Source of the DNA: Triplophysa rosa
Taxonomy: Eukaryota; Chordata; Actinopteri; Cypriniformes; Nemacheilidae
Reading direction: 5' to 3'
Assembly (NCBI RefSeq): GCF_024868665.1
Contig: NC_079905.1
Location: forward strand, 5,893,879 to 5,957,878
Length of the DNA stretch: 64,000 nt
The notes beneath the pieces are model-generated. The model worked only from the letters and a program-made list of their open reading frames with translations, ran no database searches and had not been told where the DNA came from. Below, piece by piece: positions 33,571-45,819 of this stretch. The first letter of the stretch is position 1, and each line of letters opens with the position of its first letter. The position numbers and the translations under genes were made by a program.

Positions 33571-35563
33571 ATGGCAGCGGGATGGTTGGATCATGCCATT
33601 GTTACACACATTCTGGTGGCTTTGTTTGGATTGGGTTCATGGATCTCAGTGAACTCATTATGGGTTGAGCTGCCAATTGTTGTTGGTGTTCTACCTGAAG
33701 GTAAACGATGTTTTGAAATGAAATAAATGAAAAGCTTTAATACCATTCATTCATCATAATAATAGTAAAATTGCTATGAATGTAAATATGCCTCAGCTGA
33801 ATGTGATATGCTTCAAGTCACTTTGGTTTAAAGCGGCAAATCTATTGACTTGACAACTAAGGATGTGTCCTGTCTTTGTAGGGTGGAACCTGCCAGCGTA
33901 TCTTTCAGTCCTGATTGCCTTTGGAAATCTGGGCCCGGTGGCTGTCACTTTAACACACCACTTCGCCCCAGGACGGCTGAATGAACGCGTGGTCATCCAC
34001 GCCATACAAGTACTGGCCGTGATTGCGTCTGTGTTTCTTGCTATCTTCTGGTCCCATTTGGCCACGGTTGCAGGAGAGTCGAGATCTGTCCCATTCCTGC
34101 TGCTTACGTTCATACTGTCATTTGTTTGCTGCACGTCCAACGTGACCTTCCTTCCGTTCATGTACCGTTACCCCCCTCAATACATCCGGACGTTCTTCGT
34201 TGGCCAGGGTCTAAGCGCGCTCTTTCCCTGTGTGGTTGCTTTGGGGCAAGGCATAGGTAAACTAGAATGTGTCGAGACGCCCAACGGCACACAACCTGTG
34301 TATCTCAAGGAGAACTTCCCTGCCCAAAACTTCTTCTGGTTTCTGACCATGATGCTGGCTGTTTCTGCCCTGTCTTTCCTTGCTCTGACATACCGAGCGG
34401 TCACCCAGGCTGCGACAGAGGAAATTCATAAAAGAAAGCCGGAAACAGGTCAAACGGAAGAAGAAGAAACACACCCGTTACAAAACAGAGGTACACCAGT
34501 CTCAGAAGAACAGGTGGAAGTTGAAAAACATACTCCTGCTGTGTCCTTCTGGACATCACAGAATATCTATCTCCTCCTGCTGCTGGGAATCTCCAACGCA
34601 CTGACCAATGGCGTGCTGCCGTCCGTGCAGAGTTTTTCTTGTTTGCCTTATGGCACCATGACCTTTCACCTCTCTGTTGTCTTAGGCAACATTGCAAACC
34701 CTGTGGCGTGCTTTGTGGCCATGTTTGTCCTGCTTAGGTAAGTTGTAATCTTTTTCTTTATTTGTGAATGCAATGCTATAACAAAATTACTGTAAAATAT
34801 ACAAAATGCTTTTTATCACATTTTAGAGCAGTGGAATATTCAATTCTTTTTTTCTCCCGAAAATTTACTGTGTAGTGTAAGTTTGGTCAATTATGTATAC
34901 TTTGTAGAACTGAAATCATTAAAGTGGTGTTATTTCAGGTCCAGCGCTGGTCTTAGTGTGATGTCACTAGGAGGTGGAGTTTGCGCTGCCTATCTCATGG
35001 CTCTGGCAGCACTCAGTCCTTGCCCACCACTTTTAGGAAGTCAGTCTGGAATCGCTCTGGTGGTTTGTATCTTATTTAGATCTTATTGTATCATATTCTG
35101 TTTTCTTTAACATGACACAAAATCTGTTCAATGTTTCACTTAATTTTCTCAAAAGATCTGATAAAGAGATATGAGATACTTATGGTTTTTAAATGTCATC
35201 TTTCTTTAAAATCTAATAATTTGTATCACCTTTCAAGCGACTTTTAAACCGACATCGTTATTTTTTAACCCTTGATTATTCACCACACGTGAAAACACAC
35301 TATCTGAACCCAAACCAGCTTGGTTACTTTCATAATTTACCTGTTTTGTCCAGATCCTCTCTTGGATCATCTTTACTGGCCTGTTCTCCTATCTGAAGGT
35401 GGTAGTCGGGTCTCTGTTACATGAAGCAGGACACGCAGCATTGCTCTGGTGTGGAGTCTTCATTCAGGCTGGTTCTCTTATCGGAGCGCTTACGATGTTC
35501 CCTCTAGTCAGCATATATCAGGTTTTCCAGCAAGCGCAGGACTGCACAAATAAATGCCCTTAA
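33571..35563 (+). CDS. slc52a2: Riboflavin transporter, SLC52A2-like (RFVT2)
   Basis: A multipass plasma-membrane importer of riboflavin (vitamin B2). Coding exons 33571-33700, 33882-34737, 34939-35062 and 35354-35563 join in phase to 1320 bases, 439 aa, close to the usual 445 or so. Family motifs are VALFGLGSW and LWVELPIVV in the first helix, [50 protein letters not shown], and [18 protein letters not shown] near the end. The sequence is almost wholly hydrophobic helices, interrupted by a charged cytosolic loop ([16 protein letters not shown]). An N-glycosylation sequon (NGT) lies in the extracellular loop near the middle. [17 protein letters not shown] and [15 protein letters not shown] point to SLC52A2 rather than SLC52A3. 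Next to fbxl6, as in human. Confidence 0.92.
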
Positions 35564-36016
35564 TGTTAAAGCCCTTCGTCTTACATTCACCCTATGCCTT
35601 TATAATGCAAAATCACTGACTGCCTGCACAGGACATTTACAACTCGTGTCAACCTGTTGTTGTTTAGTTAAAGGAATAGTTGGTCTCAAAAATGGTCCCG
35701 ATTGACTTGACAATAGAAATGGGGAAATATTCATTTAATGCAACCAGAGATGCACTCGATTACACACACTGCATATTATCTTTGTGTTAATTCAGAAAAA
35801 AGACAGAGTTTGCACATAAAATACGATATTATATGTCCTTCAATATACTGTATGCCAATGATTATGCCCCTGAATTGTTTACCATCTATGTGTAATATTT
35901 TACACAGTATTTTTCTTTGCCAACTCAGTTCAGACAATCAATGTTATTGTCTTATGTATTGCAAGTCGGGTAAGTTTGCATTGATCCTCATTGCGTATAA
36001 TCACAAGCAAATTTAT
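35564..36016. other. slc52a2 3' flank, no gene seen
   Basis: No AATAAA found close to the slc52a2 stop, so the transcript end is unresolved. The short ORF at 35738-36028 has no recognisable domain. Confidence 0.4.
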
Positions 36017-36410
36017 TTAAAGGGATAGTTCTCCCAAAAATGTACTCACCCTCAAGTTGTTCCAAACCTGTATGCATTTCTTTGTTCTGCTGAAAACAAA
36101 GAAAGATATTTGGAAGAATGTTAGCAATTTTCAGTTCTGGAGCATCATTGACTACCATAGTAAAAAATTAAAATGGTAGTCAAAGGTGCCCCAGAACTGT
36201 TTGCTTTCCTTAATTCTTCAAAATATCTAATTTTGTGTTTAACTGAACAAAGATTATTACAATATTTTTGTCTACTATGGTAGTCCGAGAACTGAAAATT
36301 GCTAACATTCTTCCAAATATCTTTCTTTGCGTTCATCAGAACAAAGAAATGTATACAGGTTTGGAACAACTTGAGGGTGAGTAAATGATGCCAGATTTTT
36401 TTCCCTTTAA
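36017..36410. mobile_element. Miniature element of the AAAGGGATAGTTCACCC family, copy 3
   Basis: It starts TTTAAAGGGATAGTTCTCCC and ends with TTTTTTCCCTTTAA. The interior is a fold-back: GAAAGATATTTGGAAGAATG on the left matches the inverse CATTCTTCCAAATATCTTTC on the right. Confidence 0.8.
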
Positions 36411-36559
36411 TGTTTTCTATGATACCCAGACAGGACAATGTTCTAAGATATTGATTTTTGCTATATAGACAACCAAGAAGAAATTTATAATGTCACATTC
36501 CAAAAATATTTTTTTTATGTGTAATGAATGACATGTTCCATCTTTTAACTGCTGACACT

Positions 36560-36642
36560 AGTTTTGTTCTTACATCTAGTAGTAGATTTTGTTCTAACAT
36601 CTAGTATTAGTGTTTCTTTTGTTCTAACATCTAGTATTAGTG
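36560..36642. repeat. Short tandem duplication
   Basis: The phrase TTTTGTTCTAACATCTAGTA is repeated nearly in tandem around 36590 and 36618, with a third, more diverged copy at about 36562. Small and local, with no coding meaning. Confidence 0.7.
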
Positions 36643-36857
36643 TTGCGTACATTTTAAATTTACCATCAGAAATATGTTTAATATGTAATATCTACTGTCT
36701 GTGGTGCTGCCGCGTGGACTTTAGATGTGAGGCCAGTATTTCGACTCAAATCCTGTTATCTTGCACTGCTTGTGACTAATTTCTTTGAAATAATAATTTT
36801 AAACTAGGTGTAATATTTGACAATTATTAAAAGTATTCTTGGCACTAATTGTAAATT

Positions 36858-37800
36858 ATACCACGGGGCTGTTGAATGCTTCATTCTGATTGGCTGACGA
36901 ACGTTCGACGGGTGTGCATTATTTTTCAGTTAAACGCACACCTATGAAGTAGTTCCAGATTTGTCGACCGAATTACAGTTCCATATCACTGCGCCCAGTT
37001 TAACTTAAATGTAGCCTACTGTCCACCAGTGAATACGTATCTAACAACAGACAAAGTGACAGGCAAATTCCATTGTCTGAGAAGAAATAACTATTATTTA
37101 TGGACAGCATTTGAACAACAATGGCGAGAGCACTGTACAGGACTGTTCAGACGAAAAACTAAAGCATATATCAAAGGTAACGGCAAACTACATGACACAA
37201 TCATCGGGTTAAAGATAAAACACGAAGCACAAACATAACAAAAACAACATGTTAAATTCGTCTGTGGAATGGGTAAACGGGACTTAAAACACACAGCAGG
37301 AAGCTTTCTATGCTACTGCGAGAACCGCAGCTGGCGCAGAAACCTCCGTGTCACATTTTTTCTCTTAATACTTTTCTTATACGACAGGGGTGTTAAATAC
37401 GACGAAAACAAATCAAATATAGATATTTGTCTTTTCACTCTCAGTGAAGCAAACGCGTGTGCACGTGCACTGTGTCTTCCTCTCGCTCTCGGAAAACTGC
37501 ATATGCAGCTCAAGCAACGCCTTCAGATGAGATGCGTAAGAAATTAGTTCTACCAGCAAGAGCATTCCGGGACAAATACCATACAAATGTCTTGACATAA
37601 AACATCGTAACAACGTCTTGTGGTATCGGAACAACGTCTTGTGGTGTTGTGACCGTGGTATAAGCGGAATAATTGACTCCGGTCCTTTCAATTATCGAAA
37701 GTTAATGCACACCCGAGGTGTAACGGCCGCTTCGCGTCGTGGCCGCATTACCACCTCGGGGTGTGCATTAACTTTCGATAATTGAACGGCCCGTCGTCAA
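36858..37800. mobile_element. Probable DNA transposon copy ending in a strong palindrome
   Basis: The left side (GGGCTGTTGAATGCTTCATT, GACGGGTGTGCATTA) and the right side (GGGTGTGCATTAACTTTCGA, TTGAACGGCCCGTCG) share motifs. The right end contains a near-perfect hairpin, arms 37686-37730 and 37741-37788. No transposase was found inside; the overlapping 60-92 aa ORFs on both strands look like chance. Exact borders are uncertain. Confidence 0.6.
37686..37788. repeat. Near-perfect GC-rich hairpin
   Basis: Arms of about 46 bp (CAATTATCGAAAGTTAATGC on the left, its inverse on the right, with CGGCC at the tip) and a loop of about 10 bases. The stem is far more stable than its surroundings. Confidence 0.85.
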
Positions 37801-39360
37801 TTATTCCTTACGTATAACATCAGAAAAGACTCAAACTGAGCTCAGAGCTGATATATTACACTACTGAAGCTTTCTGCCTCATTTCATACAATAATTTATT
37901 GGACAGAATATGTCATATATATTGATATTGTGCAGTAATAATCTCTGGATACTTGCTCTTCTAAATGTGAAGGATTTTTATTCCATGTCATTATATGGCT
38001 TAAATGTATGGGATCATAAAGTTAATTGTTCATGGGACGTTGTTAGAATGTGATAGCATTGTAAATAAATAAACTTGTTGAGAATTGTTGCATCTCTTTT
38101 ATGCTTCTTTTCTATGTACTTGAATGCGATTGGGTAATTAACAATTATTTATCATAACAGATATATATACACCAGAAAAAGATGACAACTGGTGATGACA
38201 ACACTAAAACAATTAATCAATTTAGTAAAAAAAACTACAAACTAAAGTTTATAAACTATACTAGCTCTTTATCAGTCATCACGATTGTTTCCAACATTTT
38301 TTACATCCTGTTGTTAACTGTTAACGTTTTACTGCAGTTGAAACTTGCCTGCTATGCACAAAAACAGCCAAACGTTAATGTTAAACTTGAAAGTTTGTTC
38401 ATTTTCTGTCTCAACTTGAGTAAGAAAACATTGTGCACTCGTGCTGTTGTCTAAGTGGAAATATGTAATATCCAATAAAGGGCTCTTAAAATTGTGCCCA
38501 AGAATATACAGTATAATGTTCTGTTAACAGTATTTTAAAATATTGATATTAAAGATTCCTGCAAACTTCAATATTAATTAACATTTGGGTGCTCAAATTT
38601 CTACAACAATATCTTGTTATAGAATCATAAAAATTAAGGGAAGTGGATTTCTTTTTTCTTCTATAAAACATCAACAGATATACAGTAGGTGGTCTTGGTT
38701 GGTCAATATGAGCACACCCATTCACTCATGCAGGGTGATATAAAGCACATTCCTTCTATGGGAGTACAGTATATGACAGTCAATCTCATATGATCTCCAA
38801 GCATGTAAGTACCTTTTTGGTTTCAAATATGCAATACTATATATCTTTTTTGTTTATATGTTTATGTACCTGTTTATCTATTTATTTCTGATAAAACAAT
38901 AGGAACTGATTGCATTTATCCAATGTTGCATAGCGTTTATGTCAATAAAAAATAAGTACAACATTTAGCAACGAGGGCTCCATAATTCATTGACAAAATG
39001 CTGTATTCACTTCTGTTAGCACTGCTAAATGTTGCTCATAACAAAGTCTTCTGTGTTAAAAGTATGTACAACTGCTCCTTTGTATAGTGACATTTTTTGT
39101 GCATCAAACTGCATTTTGATTTGATTGCAGGAAATAAGCTCCTTCCTGACTTTGTTCTTACAATACATTGGCACAGTATCAAAGTATTAGTTAGACAATC
39201 CAGATGTTATTGAATAACTTGAACAGATTGCCCCGGAGTTACCTGAGATAACATCTCTTTCTATAAGGCAAAATCTCTTTAGTCTTACATAAGATGCATT
39301 TACAACATTGTACTAAGAATTGACTAACATTTTAAAAGCCACTGGAATATAAGGACTGAC
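37801..39360. other. Intergenic between slc52a2 and slc52a3, no gene seen
   Basis: AT-rich. An AATAAATAAA run near 38064-38073 could be a distal polyadenylation signal for slc52a2 or simply chance. The ORF at 38182-38454 has no recognisable features. Confidence 0.4.
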
Positions 39361-39814
39361 TTAAATGAATACTTTGCCCAAAAATGAAAATTCTGTCATA
39401 ATTTACTCGCCTTCGAGTTGTTCCAAATCTGTATTAATTTCTGTTCTGATGAACACAGAGAAAGATATTTGGAAGAATGCTTACCAAACATCTCTCCAAC
39501 ACCACCTCCCCCCACCCCATTCACTCCCATAGTAGGAAAGATTACTTTATAATTTTTTTGTTCTGTTGCACACAAAAGATGACATTTTGAAGAATGTATG
39601 ACAGCAAACAGTTCTGGGGCTCTTTTGACTACCATTGTATTTTTTTCCTACTACGGTAGTCAATGTGGGGGAGGAAATCTGTCTGGTTATAAGCATTCTT
39701 CCAAATATCTTTCTCTGCGTTCATCAGAACAAAGAAATTAATACAGATTTGGAACAGCTCGAAGGTGAGTAAATGATGTCAGAATTGTCATTTTTGGGTG
39801 AAGTATCCCTTTAA
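39361..39814. mobile_element. Miniature element of the AAAGGGATAGTTCACCC family, copy 4
   Basis: The left end is decayed (ACTTTGCCCAAAAATGAAAA) and the right end is well kept (TTTTGGGTGAAGTATCCCTT). The fold-back interior includes inverted GAAAGATATTTGGAAGAATG copies. Confidence 0.8.
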
Positions 39815-39947
39815 TGATATTAGAGTTTAAAGCCTCTTCATCGCCATCTCTGTTTGAAACATAAAATTGCAGGATACTTTATTTATGTACATTTAAATGA
39901 GTTGAAGTCAAATTAAGTCTAACTAACATTTCCTACGAAATTGTTTT

Positions 39948-40238
39948 CAAAATGAAAATTCTGTCATCATTTACTCACCCTTTTTTCAAACCTGTGTGAC
40001 TTTCTTCCGCAGAACACAAAAGAAGATCATTTGAAGAATGTTGTTAACAGCCCCCCATTCACTTGCATTGGTTACAATAGAAGTGAATGGGGGGGCAGTG
40101 CTGTTCTGTTACCAAAATTTTTCAAAATATCTTCTTTTGTGTTCTGCGGAAGAAAGAAGGTCATACAGGTTTGAAATGACAAGAGGGTGAGTAAATGATG
40201 ACTGAATGTTCATTTTGAAGGCGAACTACTCCTTCAAT
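39948..40238. mobile_element. Miniature element of the AAAGGGATAGTTCACCC family, copy 5
   Basis: AAAATGAAAATTCTGTCATC opens it and the inverse half ends at CTACTCCTTCAATAA. The centre contains the inverted pair CCCCATTCACTTGCATTG / GAAGTGAATGGGG. It ends about 55 bases before the probable splice acceptor of slc52a3. Confidence 0.8.
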
Positions 40239-40320
40239 AACAGATTTTTCTTGACCAACTGTATTTCTCTTGTACTTGTTCTTTGTACTTCTAGCTTCGA
40301 ATATCTAAATCACCCCAACC

Positions 40321-41936
40321 ATGTCCGTCCTCACTCATGTTTTGGCCTGCCTGTTTGGCATGGGATCCTGGGTCACCATCTGTGGGCTTTGGGTGGAGAT
40401 TCCTCTAATCGTTTCACATACCCCTGAGGGCTGGTATCTTCCATCCTACCTCTCCGTTATCGTCCAAATTGCCAACATCGGCCCTCTATTTGTGACGTTA
40501 ATGCATCGGTTCCGTCCAGGAACTCTTAAAGAAACGGCAGTTATCTATTTTATTGTAAGTTTTGGTATTCTGGCCAGCTTCTTACTGGCGTTCTTCTGGA
40601 GCGAGAGGGTCGAAGTGCAAGGTGTGGATCGAAGCGTTCCCCTCCTGCTTCTAACCTTCTTCATCTCCATCGTGGACTGCACTTCATCTGTGACTTTCCT
40701 TCCCTTCATGATGCAGCTCAAGACAAAATATCTGACCACGTATTATATAGGAGAAGGTCTGAGCGGTCTTGTGCCAGCTCTGGTTGCGATGGTGCAGGGT
40801 GTAGGTGTCATGGATTGCGTCAATGCATCTCAGATCCTCGGATCCAATGAAACGCTGCTTCAGCATGTAAATGCATCTGATCATGTTGACTACCTTGTGC
40901 CTCAGTACCAGCCTGCCAACTTTTCAGTTGAAGCCTATTTTTTCTTGCTGACGGCCATGATGGTGGTTTGTTTGGTAGCTTTTGTACTTTTAAACAACCA
41001 TCCAGCCGTGCTTAAAGAACATGAAACTAAACACAACAATGCTGGAGACTCCATATCACAATGGAAAACCAAAAGAACTGAACAGAAACCGATGATTGGT
41101 TTTCATAGGGGTCATGACAAGCCCAAGAGCAGTTTTGGGACAGGGAAGTACAGCTGGTTACAGGTGGTGTACATCTACGTTATCCTAGCCTGGGTGAACG
41201 GTCTGACAAATACTCTTCTGCCATCGGTTCAGTCATACTCATGTCTACCCTACGGAAACCAGGCTTATCACTGGTCTGCCACTATGGCGAATGTTGCCAA
41301 TCCTGTGGCCTGCTTCATCACCATGTTTTATCTTCGAAGGTGAGCTTGACTGAGACTAAATCAGTACTGAATCGTATAGTAAATACATTTTAATTTATTA
41401 AATAACATGTTGATGTTCCTTTCAAAACAGAAACGTGCTATTACAAAATACATTTTTTTGCCTAACTTTGGCTAAACACACTAACAGTAAGCATCTCATT
41501 GCCTCTCAACAGGTCTTTAGTGTTGCTGGGTCTTCTCACTTCAGTTGGGTCTCTTATTGGAGTTTACATTATGGGTGTGGCTGTGTCGAGTCCATGTCCT
41601 CTTCTAGTTAATGAGACCTCGGGAGCTGTGCTTATGGTGAGCATTTACTTTTAAAGTAGGCCCTAGTGTTGTTTTATCTTATCTTTAATTTAAAAACATA
41701 TTTGTGTGTGTGTGTGTGTTTTACAGGTGTTGGCGTGGTTCTTTTTTATTTTCATTCTTTCATTTGTAAAGGTGATTATTGCAGTTATTCTGCGTGATGA
41801 AGGACACAGTGCTCTTGTGTGGTGTGGAGCGGTAGTTCAGATAGGCTCAATGCTGGGGGCAGTAACTATGTTCCCTTTAGTCAATGTATATGACTTATTC
41901 ACTTCAGGAGACCCATGTAATAAACACTGTATATGA
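40321..41936 (+). CDS. slc52a3: Riboflavin transporter, SLC52A3-like (RFVT3)
   Basis: A second multipass riboflavin importer 4.8 kb after the first on the same strand. Coding exons 40321-41339, 41513-41636 and 41727-41936 join in phase to 1353 bases, 450 aa. Motifs favouring SLC52A3 are [39 protein letters not shown] and [13 protein letters not shown]. Shared family motifs are [33 protein letters not shown] and a Cys-rich C-terminus (DPCNKHC). Three N-glycosylation sequons (NAS, NET, NAS) lie in the large central loop. The last two exons match those of slc52a2 in length (124 and 210 bases) and phase. The slc52a2 intron after LPEG is absent here. A (GT)n run sits just before the last acceptor. 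A likely 5' exon joins at an acceptor ending at 40293. Confidence 0.92.
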
Positions 41937-42232
41937 AATATGGGTCTTGGGAAAATGCTAACTCTACTATTATCCATTAGCCTAATATCAGTTACTCTCA
42001 GGTACATTTTTATCAGATAAAGACGTCATTTTTCACTCACTTTTTTGGGCATTCTCTTACTTGTGTAGCGTTATACATTTTTTAGAAGAGTTGTTTTAAT
42101 TCGTACAGGCAGACCGTCGATTTTTGTTGATTACAACGCTTTGGAATACGCGATTGAGATTGGTCAATAGCGCCATCCAGTGGTCTGCGCGTGGTCTACA
42201 TCGATTCTGAGGACCGGTCAAACGTTGTTTCT

Positions 42233-42238
42233 AATAAA
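42233..42238 (+). terminator. slc52a3 polyadenylation signal
   Basis: AATAAA on the plus strand about 300 bases after the slc52a3 stop. Confidence 0.6.
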
Positions 42239-44272
42239 ATGCTTCACATGAAACCAACAAAATATTGAATCTCAAGTTTTGTGCAATTATTTGTGTAGTA
42301 GGTAGCCGTATAAATGGCAGAATGTACAGTACCGTAGACTCAAACATATCTGTCTATTCACGAGATGTCAATTCTACTACTAACACTTTGCCTAATAAAG
42401 AAATCCATACATTTTCATTCAGCAACATTACCTTAAATAAAACTTGACGGAAAAATCAACCCTGGTCCTGTAAATAGAAGCAGCACAACCAGCAGCTGTA
42501 TGAATGCGTCCGAAAGGATTTATACGCTGTTAATCACGCCTGCTCGGGAATGACGTCACGCAAGACGTTGCTGTGCAGATACAATGACATTTAAGAAAGT
42601 GGGTATATGATAGATAAAATAATCAATGCAAAACATGGATAGAAACCTCTTTTTTACATATTAATTTACAAAATTAAACAAATAAGGCAGAGCACTACGT
42701 CTGCCTCCACCCAACAGAGGTAAAGCCCAGAGAGACTTGAGAGACTCGTAATTAACAGACGCTTTACACAGTCATGTGACAGAGACATAAAGGCACAGTA
42801 GGCTAATTAGGAAACAAATAATTGTCACAATATTTTTTCTTTTCTTTGGTAATCTTTAAAGCAGATTGGTCAAAATGTCATAAGGTAATAATTGTATATC
42901 AATTTCGTAGTCTACTAGATTATTAGAATACTGTAGAATAGAATATCATTTTATTGTTATCGTTCGTGGGAGAACGAAAGGCCGTTTCGCAGTTTTTAAT
43001 GATGATCAGGGTATATTAACAGTGTGAAATCCACATCTCATAATCTGCATATGCTTGCATGGTGTTAAATTATTGCTGCATCTTATATATTTATTTATAT
43101 TTTTTATTTTAGTTTTTTGGCAAGCAGAAACATTTTATTATTTATTTATATATAGGTTTGTGTGTACAACTTCAAGTGCCATATTGCAGAATCATCAAAT
43201 GACCACTAGGGGACGGTCTCCTCTTGCTAATGATCTGCCCTACATATTTTGTTACGTAGATGTGTAACTTTTGCTTGCCAAGATTATTATTTTAGAAAAA
43301 CAACGAATTACAACTACTGATAAGATTGAACTTTTTCATAGATTGTATATTTATTTCATAGGGTTAAAACATTCAAAGAGAACAGATCATTTTAAACGTC
43401 CGCTCGTTGATTTTTTAATAAACTGGACAGATGAAAACAGTCTGTGCATAACCACCACCATCTTGCATTGATCCAGCAAGCTGTTATTGCAATCCACTGT
43501 ATGAATTTATACATAATAGGATGTGCGGCTCACATCTGTGATTTCTAAGACTTTGCTGCGATTTACTGGCGCCTGGTTCTTCACGAGACAGCACGGTTTC
43601 CTTGACACAGTGATAAACTTAAGAAGAGAGGAGGCCTACAGTAAGACAGTTACCAAAGGTCTCATCTTCTTGGCTCTTAAACAATCCTCACCCAGGGCAG
43701 GCAGCCTACTAATAGAGTGGCTATTTCTGGGCCCTGGCTTTGATGATCCACCCCACCCTGACTGTGTGTTGTGAACATGGCAGTGTAACTCGGGATTCAA
43801 ACTCATGGAAAATATTCCTGTCCGCCTGGCAGGTGTCACAGTGAGCTTGGCTCGAAGCCTGGACTGAACAGCTGCTTCTACTTTGATCCATTAGTTACTA
43901 CTCTGGAAGTTCAGCTCTCCGCATGGGGAAGAAATCTTCTGCATATTTCACAGCTCCTTTTCAGACAATAGCGCAGTGTTTTTAATGAGCCATTGTGTCT
44001 GAGAGATAAAGCTGTAACTGTATCTGTGAGACTGAACATTAGGTCAGAATTTTAGATTTTTTTAACAGCTTGGGCAAAAGACCTGTCTAATAAATCAGTG
44101 GCTATTTGTCCTTGATATAAATTATTACGTATGCTTGACTAGTCATACTATATACTGTAACCTTAAGGGAACTGTCATAGTTTTGTCAAGTTTTTTTGCC
44201 AACCGTCAACTTTTGCGTGCATATTTTTTTACTCCACAGTCCACACCTCTAAAAGAGCCAACAAAGCATGAT
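42239..44272. other. Intergenic between slc52a3 and nfatc1, no gene seen
   Basis: No coding exon can be supported on either strand. The ORF at 43523-43774 and its minus-strand shadow have no recognisable domain. Confidence 0.4.
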
Positions 44273-45763
44273 TTTATTTTGCATATTTGGTACTGAAATG
44301 ATAATGCTCCGTAAAAATGTGACTAGCATTGGTAAATCGAATACATATATGTGAAAGAAAAGCTATCATCAATTTGATTGTCGATACCCTTTGGAAGAAT
44401 ATATCCCCTTTGTAAATTAGGTCTGATTGTCAAAAAGCAACAACAACATCAACGGCAACAAAAGAAAACAATGTGGTATTTTCGAGATCCCATTAAAGAA
44501 AAATACAAATTAAAGTGCATATATTGCCTAACGCTCTACAGACGAAGGATACAATGTATAGGAAATCTCATTATATGCTGAGAAACATGCATTACATTTA
44601 TAATTAGAGAGGACAAAAAATACATACAAAAGTATTCCTGCTTAATAAAACACTTTAAGGCACAGTGCAGTAAACCATCAGGTCAAAGAGGCAGTTATAG
44701 TGAAATGTATATTTAGCTGTTCAAAGGCAGTTCAACAGAGCGGAGCCTAATCTGAAAAAAATCTTGTCTTGCTAGAATAATATTGAATGGTTGACAATGC
44801 CAGCCCAGTCCTTCTCGGGTAACTACCACTGAAATGTGACAGATGAGGGAATAGATTTGCTATACGTCCCTTATGGCTTGCGTTTGATGAATTCCAGCTC
44901 ACTCCAAATAAATAATTTCTATTCTAGTCTATTCTATTCATACAAATTCCAGTTAACGTGTAATCATACCTGATAGTAAAAAGCTATAAACATTGGAATG
45001 GCTTTTCAGACATGAGTGGACACAGACATCTGCTGTCGAATCAAGAACAAAACTACAATCTGGCATAAGGTTAAGGCAAGTCAATAAGGCCTCTCGGGCT
45101 TACAAAAAGATATTTTTACAAATTTCCCCACAAAGGCAATCCGTCGTCAATAGTTTCTTCTTCACGAGGAACAGATACTTCATTTAACCACAATTAATTG
45201 TGCCATTGAATGATGAAATATAAAAAAAAACATATAAACAAAAGAGAGCGCGCACCTGCATTCACAAACACACACACACACATCCAAACAAAAAGGCTTA
45301 GGTTATAATTTAGAACCGTGCACGTGTCAACTGCATGTCTGGTTTTGGCCTGCAAAGTTACTGATTTGTGGCCGTACTCAAGTTTGTCTTGAATGGACGC
45401 AAATCTTCTTTTCAGAAATATACATGACAGAGAAGGCGGTCAAACTGCACTTACGGTAATAATTTAAAAAGCTACACGAGTACAAGAGAGTATATAGGAG
45501 AAAAAAGGGAAAGGATTTGGTCCATGAGAGCAGACACTCTGTCTTGGCAGGATGCGCTGATACGTTTTGGAGCGAAGTGCACTTTTCTGTGCTTTAAGTC
45601 CCCCGTGGAAATAGAACAAGTTGAGTTTAGCCAGTTCTGATGGCCACACATTAAGTGAATCTCTGAGAACAAAAGGTTTGTTCGTGAATTGATGGTTTTT
45701 AAAGTCAGGCCTTGGTGATCTTCTGTAAGATGTCCTTCAGTATGTAGGAGTCTGTGATTGCTG
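44273..45763 (-). other. Probable nfatc1 3' UTR with polyadenylation signal
   Basis: TTTATT at 44273-44278 is AATAAA on the minus strand and is the first one I found after the nfatc1 stop, suggesting a 3' UTR of about 1.5 kb. A short CA repeat lies at 45267-45282. The overlapping minus-strand ORFs at 45464-45843 are chance extensions through the last exon. Confidence 0.5.
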
Positions 45764-45819
45764 CTACGCATGGCTGTGCACGGAGATGCTGGAGAGATCG
45801 TTCCTGATGATTTCATTAA
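45764..45819 (-). CDS. nfatc1: nfatc1 terminal coding exon
   Basis: Acceptor AG at 45820-45821 on the minus strand. It completes the split Val codon and reads [18 protein letters not shown], then TAG. The [14 protein letters not shown] junction is the hallmark of the long NFAT C-terminus. It lies 8 kb from the preceding exon. Confidence 0.92.

Noticed and set aside
43523..43839. Opposed 83-aa and 67-aa ORFs between slc52a3 and nfatc1
   Set aside because: No domain, no splice partners, typical chance overlap on both strands.
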